Shown: positions 58,691 through 64,000 of the stretch, piece by piece
Layout of the letters: every line of letters starts with the position of its first letter
Numbering within the stretch: position 1 is the stretch's first letter
Source: Ectobius pallidus
Lineage: Eukaryota; Arthropoda; Insecta; Blattodea; Ectobiidae
Assembly: GCA_964059195.1 (NCBI GenBank)
Contig: CAXKWD010000001.1
Span: forward strand, 218,186,484-218,250,483
DNA length: 64,000 bases
Direction: 5' to 3'
Program-made: the position numbers and the translations under genes
Notes under the pieces: model-generated
The model's database searches: none
Told to the model about the DNA's origin: nothing
Seen by the model: the letters and a program-made list of their open reading frames with translations, nothing else

Positions 58691-59402
58691 ACTTCTCTCT
58701 TCATCATGGACAAGGGTTCGTTCATTTTTTAACATATGGCACGATTGTCTTCACTCATTATGTTTTGTCCGTAAACTTCACAAAGTTGGTGATGGATTTC
58801 ACTTGCTTTACAGTTTTTTCCCCACAAGAAATCGTATCACAGAACTCATCTCACAGCTGGCGGGACTTGCGATTGCAGCGCACATTTCGGATGCATGCAA
58901 CTCGGAGACAAGTGTTTCAATGTGACTGGAAACCAAGTGGAAAAATAAGTTAGAATGTGTGGTTTTAAAGTGTTGTAAAATACATTCTGTAACTTCATTC
59001 AAATATTTCAAAACACAAACAGAAGTTACCTCATAGAAAAGGGAATCATTTTATAATGTTATGACATGTGATATTGCTATCTTTGAACTCTCTAATAGCC
59101 AAAATGACATTATTTATTGGAGGAATAAGAATGTACAAATATTTATGTGATATTTAATTATAATTGTAATTTATGTAAAATTTAAATTAAATAACTTGAG
59201 AAAGGTACCATAGTATTACTATAAGATTTTAGTATTGTACATATTAAATTTCTGTTGTCCTTATTTTTACTTTATTTTTCCTGTCCAACTTCCCGAGTAT
59301 GTGAATACCAGTTATCCTCTTTATTTATTCAATTTGACACTGTTTTTATTCTTTGTTAGCCAGTATTTTAATTTTTTTAGGAATTTTAGTATTGTCATTG
59401 TA

Positions 59403-59810
59403 AAATGGAAAGATCAATGCATTCAACTTTCTGTTACCCAGGTAGTTGAAGATCCAATTGAATCAGGCAAAATCATGGATATTCCAAAAATAAATAATAT
59501 TGGTGGACCATGGAGGACTGAATCCGTGCTATGAATAGTCTTGCAGGTACTCAAAAGTTGGCTTCCATTCTGACGGGTGCTGACAGTAAATGTAGAAGTC
59601 TGGAAAATATTTTCCCAGTATCCTTAAAAGCACGATATTTTAGAATCGTTGGCAGACAAAAGAGTGTATTAAATGGGATGATGAGCATATTAAGAGATGG
59701 ATTTTGTATAGTTTTATATAGTGATGTCAAGGGACTGAATGAAAAGAGTGTATAACTCGGGATAGCATGACAAACGGGCGTGTATTATCGGGGTTTTACT
59801 GTATGTACAG
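59403..59810 (-). mobile_element. pogo/Tigger-like terminal fragment
   Basis: The right edge, on the minus strand, reads CAGTAAAACCCCGATAATAC, a pogo/Tigger-type terminus. Inside, on the + strand, are short frames (59235-59534, 59531-59755) of unclear meaning. Confidence 0.4.
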
Positions 59811-59842
59811 TACTATATACCCTAACTTATAATTGCTCTGAT

Positions 59843-60369
59843 CACAGTGGAATGATAATTTTTTCACACTGGCTGTGTGTAGGCTAAGATGGACACATGA
59901 AGTCAGAATGAAAAATTCAATGCCATAGCCGGGATTTGAACCAGGATTTTCGGCTCTCCGTGCCGATGCTCTAACCAACTGAGCTACCATGGCAACGTGC
60001 CGGTACAACATTAAATTCTCCAACCGACTTCACAATCCCAGTATACCACCAGGCGTTCTCAATATGAGATACGAACCCAGTGGCGACTTACAACCTGTAA
60101 GTACTTTAAGACCCGGGTCCATCTTAGCCTACACACGGCCAGTGTGAAAGAATTATCATTCCACTGTGACCTACTAGTGGTTTACTATAAAGCCCGGATC
60201 TTAAAGTACTTACAGGTTGTAAGTCGCCACTGGGTTCGTATCTCATATTGAGAACATCTAGTGGTATAGTGGGATTGTGAAGTCGGTTGGAGAATTTAAT
60301 GTTGTACTGGTTGTACTGGTTCAAATCCCGGCTATGGCATTGAATTTTTCATTCTGACTTCACGTGTCC
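59843..60369. mobile_element. tRNA-headed foldback element, second family, 12-bp target duplication
   Basis: A minus-strand tRNA-like copy (59923-59998: GGTAGCTCAGTTGGTTAGAG, GGTTCAAATCCCGGCTATGG) is mirrored by a plus-strand partial copy at 60300-60369. Inverted blocks of more than 100 bp lie between. AATTGCTCTGAT at 59831-59842 and AATTGCTTTGAT at 60370-60381 flank it. Confidence 0.75.
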
Positions 60370-60419
60370 AATTGCTTTGATGCTCCTAACTTGTATATGT
60401 TGAGATGTACTGAACTAGC

Positions 60420-60720
60420 AGGTCCCTTTGATTATTTACTGCTAGATGTTTTATTTAAATTATTTATTTCACAGAAAGATAATTAAAACTTTATATTTAT
60501 TGACACTGACATTGCTTTTACATAAATTGCATGAATTACGTAGTCTTATTCTTATAATTCTACATTATAGATATAAATAATTAAAGGAATAAAACAAATC
60601 TTGTGCTGCCATATGAGCATATGAAATGATTAAAACGAACTATAGATTCATGAAACTTACCCAAATAATGCATAAACAAATTAAAACAATTGATTAAGAC
60701 GAGTTGTGGGAAAGACAAGA
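60420..60720 (-). repeat. Interspersed repeat shared with about 4600-4920
   Basis: The complement of GTTCGTTTTAATCATTTCA and CATATGGCAGCA words links this block to the 4.64-4.72 kb part of the Helitron-like element. Confidence 0.45.
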
Positions 60721-60737
60721 AGGGATATGATTAGAAA

Positions 60738-62295
60738 TCTATATTAATAAAAGGAAGTGTCTGTCCTCCGTCTGTCTGTCTTCCGTCTGTCTGTCTGTCC
60801 GCGATGCCCAGCGAAATCTACTCAACGCAGAGATCTGAAATTTTATAAGTAGGCGGACTAAAGGGTCGGAATGTGCACCTCGAAGCCGGAATTTTAATTT
60901 TCGCCTCCGATCGTGAGTTATGAGTGAAAAACTGGCAGAAAACGTGCATTTTTTTGCGTTTTAGAAGTATCAGTTTCAGTAATAAATTTCAATATCAAAT
61001 AACTTACAGATGGCTTTGGCTATTTTTGTCAACATACCTCATAGCCTACCTTGAAAATAAAAGCAACGCGATCGCTTGATTTTGTAAGTCCATCCTAGAC
61101 GATTCATTTGTTTAGAGTGTCAAGGCCCACAGACATATGACATTTTCAACCTACACGGAAGAAGGATAATCAACCCTAAATATGGTCAAACATTGTTCGA
61201 TTTGAACGAAACTCACTATACAGGGGTTTTCTGGGCCAAGGAACTCGAATCTGAGGTCGTTTTTACCAGGGGACGCTACCTAATCGTGGAATGCACTCCA
61301 CGTGATTTAGGTGTTAATAATTATAATTTGAAATAATTATCGCGGGGGAAGCCGCGGGCACATGCGGGCACATGCTGTTTGTCTGTCTGTCCACGATGCC
61401 CATCGAAATCTACTGAACGCAAAGATCTGAAAATTTAAAGATAGATGGACTGAAAGGTGGGCGAATGCACCTCGAAGCCGAATTTTTAATTTTAGCTTTC
61501 GTTCGCGAGTTATGAGTAAAAAACTGGCAGAAAACGTGATTTTAGCGCTGTCGAAGCATCAGATTTCAGTAATACATTTCAATGTCAAATCAATTGCAGT
61601 TGGCTTTGGCTATTTTTGTCATACCGTGGAAATAAAAGCATCGCGATCGCTTGAATGTTGTAAGCCCACGCTGGTCGATTCATTTGTTTAGAATGTCAAG
61701 GCCCGTAGACATATGAAATTTTCAACCTACACGGAAGAGGGATAATCAACATAGACCTAAATATGGTTAAACATCGTTCGATTTGGACGAAACTCACTAT
61801 ACAGGGATTTTCTGGGCCAAGGAACTCGAATCTGAGATAGCTTTTACCAGGCAACGATATCTAATCGTGGTATGTAATTCACGTGATTTAGGTGTTAATA
61901 AAATAATGATTTAACTATTATGCTCTTAATTTTTAATTCTTGAAATAATTATCGCGGGCGATCGCTTGATTTTGTAAGTCCATCCTGGACGATTCATTTG
62001 TTTAGAATATCAAGGCCCGAAGACATATGAAATTTTCAACCTACACGGAAGAGGGATAATCAATATAGGCCTAAATATGGTCAAACATTGTTCGATTTGG
62101 ACGAAACTCACTGTACAGGGGTTTTCTGGGCCAAGGAACTCGAATCTGAGGTCGCTTTTACCAGGCGACGCTATCTAATCGTGGTATGTAGTCCACGTGA
62201 TTTAGGTGTTAATAAATATAATGATTTAACTATTATGCTCTTAATTTTTAATTTTTGAAATAATTATCGCGGGCGAAGCCGCGGGCACATGCTAG
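60738..62295 (+). mobile_element. Helitron-like element with 2.6 tandem internal units
   Basis: Starts TCTATATTAATAAAAGGAAG after A (60737) and ends CTAG before T (62292-62296), with the hairpin GCGGGCGAAGCCGC at 62269-62282, about ten bases upstream. Unit 1 (about 60738-61345) and unit 2 (about 61370-61955) each carry GATGCCC(A)GCGAAATCTAC, AACTCGAATCTGAG and an ATTATCGCGGG end. A third starts at 61966 in mid-unit. No Rep/helicase. Confidence 0.75.
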
Positions 62296-62600
62296 TGTAA
62301 CAATAAGAGAGGAGTTAGGTATCCACTCCGTTAAAAGAATATTGGAAAAAAGACAGCTTAAATGGTATGGACATGTATCCCGCATGCCAGAAGAAAGAAA
62401 ACCAAAACAGTATTTAGAAGCAAGACCAGTAGGCAAAAGAGCAAGGGGAAGGCCACGTATGCTATACCAGGAATACATTGAGGAGTTGGGAAAAGCAAAG
62501 GGAAAGACATGGACAGAAATGAAGAGAATGGTAATGGACCGAGATGAGTGGAGGAAATGGGTAGAGGCTGGTACTCCACGCTTAACAGCACAAAGGAGTT
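62296..62600 (+). pseudogene. LINE ORF2 C-terminal fragment
   Basis: Reads VTIREELGIHSVKRILEKRQ, LKWYGHVSRMPEERKPKQYL and ARGRPRMLYQEYIEELG to TPRLTAQRS, stop 62600. This is the conserved C-terminus of an RTE/jockey-type LINE. A (GAA)n tail follows. The 5' side is cut exactly at the Helitron-like 3' end. Confidence 0.8.
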
Positions 62601-62603
62601 AGA

Positions 62604-62634
62604 GAAAGAAGAAGAAGAAGAAGAAGAAGAAGAT
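62604..62634. repeat. (GAA)n microsatellite / LINE tail
   Basis: About eight GAA units directly after the LINE stop. Confidence 0.9.
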
Positions 62635-63197
62635 AATTGAAGAGAGTACTTTTATAAGGGTCTAAGTGCCAAAACCACAATTTTTCAGCTGATAATTTTA
62701 AATGGATCTATGTACCCAGACCAATGCATTTCAGAAGGGTCCAAGATCCAGGGAAAGCCACGTTAGTAGCAATAAATTTTAAGATATAGCGCTGGGTCTA
62801 TCTCCGGCATGTCTTTCTATGAGTCTATATCTTGTTTCCTACAAAATGATGATTTTGGCACTTAGACCCTTATAAAAGTAAACGCTTCAATTAAAAAGCT
62901 AAAAACCAGACTTCGGGGTGAATTTCACGATTGGAGTGCGCTACCCAGGAAAAAAATGAGCTAACATTCAAGTTCCCTAGCCTAAGAAACCTCTGCATAG
63001 TGAGTTTCATCCAATTCATTCAATGTTTTCTCATTTAGACCTCCACTGATGATCCCCTTCTGTCCACAACAAACAAAATTTATATATCTTTGTGAGTTGT
63101 AAGCAAATGAAACAAATAGTTCAGATTAACAAAATTGAAGCTGTCAATAAATTGTTGTGTTGTATTGCAAAAAATTGATTTCAGCAATGCTCTTTCC

Positions 63198-63212
63198 CCC
63201 CCCCCCCCCCCT
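63198..63212. repeat. Poly(C) tract
   Basis: Run of about 15-16 C, directly before the X-box palindrome. Confidence 0.9.
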
Positions 63213-63234
63213 CGGTTGCTATGGTAACCGAGGA
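63211..63234. promoter_or_regulatory. Palindromic RFX X-box GTTGCTATGGTAAC
   Basis: 63215-63228 matches GTHNYYATRRNAAC at all positions. It is embedded in CCTCGG...CCGAGG arms, making a near-perfect 24-bp palindrome. RFX factors control ciliary and other genes in animals. No start of a gene is visible nearby in this window. Confidence 0.4.
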
Positions 63235-63379
63235 AGGTCACCTTCAATTAATTTCACAATTGAATACCGACTTGTTAATAGGTAGCATTGGATCTACATG
63301 GAAAGCTAGATCTAATCTGATCTAAAGTTTAGAGTTAAGATTTTTTTTCTGTGATTAGTAATCACTTGGGTATTGAATA

Positions 63380-64000
63380 CCAGCTTAAAATGCCCGGTGC
63401 CGCTCGGGTTTTGTATTTTGACATTCCAAATTAACTTTTAAGGACTTTTTATTTTCAACTCTAGGTCCTTAAATAGGTATGTAGAATTTGAAATGAGGAA
63501 GATTGACATCACACAAACTATTCCCTCAGAAAATGCTTGATATAGCTTTATATGGCTTTTTATGGCTCTAGAGTATGTAGAATTTTGCACCCCATTGCCG
63601 CTACACACCATGCCTGGTTTGGGTTCAAATAAGAAGAAACAGAATTTCCAGTTACATAATATTGTCCTGTCTTTGTGGAATATTTTATTTCTCACACTCA
63701 TGTTACCGTACAACAGTTTCGGGGCTGAAATAAAAAATTATTCAATATCATTCTCATACTTGGAATTATATTACAGAACATTAGAATGGTACAAAGAAAG
63801 AAAATTGAATGTAAGTGGAAAGGAAATAAAATGGAGTCTAGTGGAGTGTAAACATTTTATTATTGGTACCATAGTTTTATGACCACAATAACTTACAAAG
63901 AGAACAAAGGAGCATTAAGAATAAGCTCGAGTCAATGTTTTGTACACAATTTATATTATTTCATTGTACAAGTTTGACCCAGCAAGGAAGGTGAATTCAG
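63380..64000 (-). mobile_element. Helitron-like element, copy related to 13674-14472, running off the window
   Basis: The minus-strand 3' end is CCCGAGCGGCACCGGG, a spacer, then CTGG before T (63380-63383). The body shares AGGTCCTTAAATAGGTATGT, ACTATTCCCTCAGAAAATGC and GGGTTCAAATAAGAAGAAAC with the 13.7-kb element. Confidence 0.65.

Larger units (their letters stand above)
57513..59035 (-). mobile_element. mariner element, degraded and twice interrupted
   Basis: The TIR TACGAGGGTTATTCATAAAG is at the left. On the minus strand: CAAIASPASCEMSSVIRFLV, HHQLCEVYGQNIMSEDN, then a SINE insertion, NEERSGRLSILNTDLIRVVD, a deletion, and YHCKITKLIKRYDKSLNVVG followed by a family G insertion, then the tail. 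These are the N-terminal HTH and C-terminal parts of a mariner transposase. The DDE core is gone. Confidence 0.8.

Noticed and set aside
59235..59755. Two short + strand ORFs as an additional gene after the receptor
   Set aside because: No domain, no clear splice sites, and they lie against a pogo/Tigger-like terminus; more likely transposon remains.
59923..59998. Functional tRNA gene on the minus strand
   Set aside because: Folds well (acceptor TGCCATG/TATGGCA), but the anticodon loop ACGGAGA has C at 33, and the sequence is part of a palindromic mobile element.

Overview
The window looks like AT-rich, transposon-dense arthropod nuclear DNA, most likely from an insect; a cockroach or other polyneopteran is a guess from the overall texture. 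Supporting signs are a lineage-expanded C2H2 zinc-finger cluster, a secretin-type (class B) receptor with an insect-style Inr+DPE promoter and GT-AG introns of consistent phase, and many mariner, hAT, Helitron, non-LTR and tRNA-derived SINE relics. Nothing prokaryotic, viral or CRISPR-like was found.

Region 1 (1-18 kb) holds three tandem copies of an intronless C2H2 zinc-finger gene, all on the + strand, with stop codons at 748, 8882 and 17222. The first is cut by the window edge. The two complete copies encode an N-terminal array of 31-residue repeats (9 and 12 units) that is packed with hydrophobic-K-x-E/D SUMO-type motifs, then a degenerate finger, then 15 or 8 fingers. The duplicated unit also includes about 450-520 bp of 5' flank and about 700-900 bp of 3' flank. 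Different transposons have landed in each copy since duplication.

Region 2 (19.3-55.8 kb) is one gene on the + strand, reconstructed here as five coding exons: 19354-19427, 46691-47586, 51885-52448, 53334-53708 and 55598-55773. They join in phase to a 694-residue protein with a signal peptide, a somatomedin-B-like domain, two copies of a CPPDW/YRN cysteine module and a family-B seven-helix domain. The promoter is TATA-less with a correctly spaced Inr and DPE. Intron 1 is about 27.3 kb and is a museum of mobile elements, several with exact target-site duplications.

Region 3 (55.8-64 kb) is the 3' side of the receptor gene and then nested elements: a mariner interrupted by a SINE and by another repeat, a 70-bp-arm perfect palindrome, tRNA-headed foldback elements, and a tandem Helitron array running into a LINE fragment.

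The most unusual signals are (i) the poly-SUMO-motif repeat array in the zinc-finger proteins, (ii) a SINE family that moves as a head-to-head inverted dimer with 12-14 bp target duplications, (iii) the receptor with its 27-kb first intron, and (iv) a roughly 0.45-kb repeat present five times, including one head-to-tail pair.
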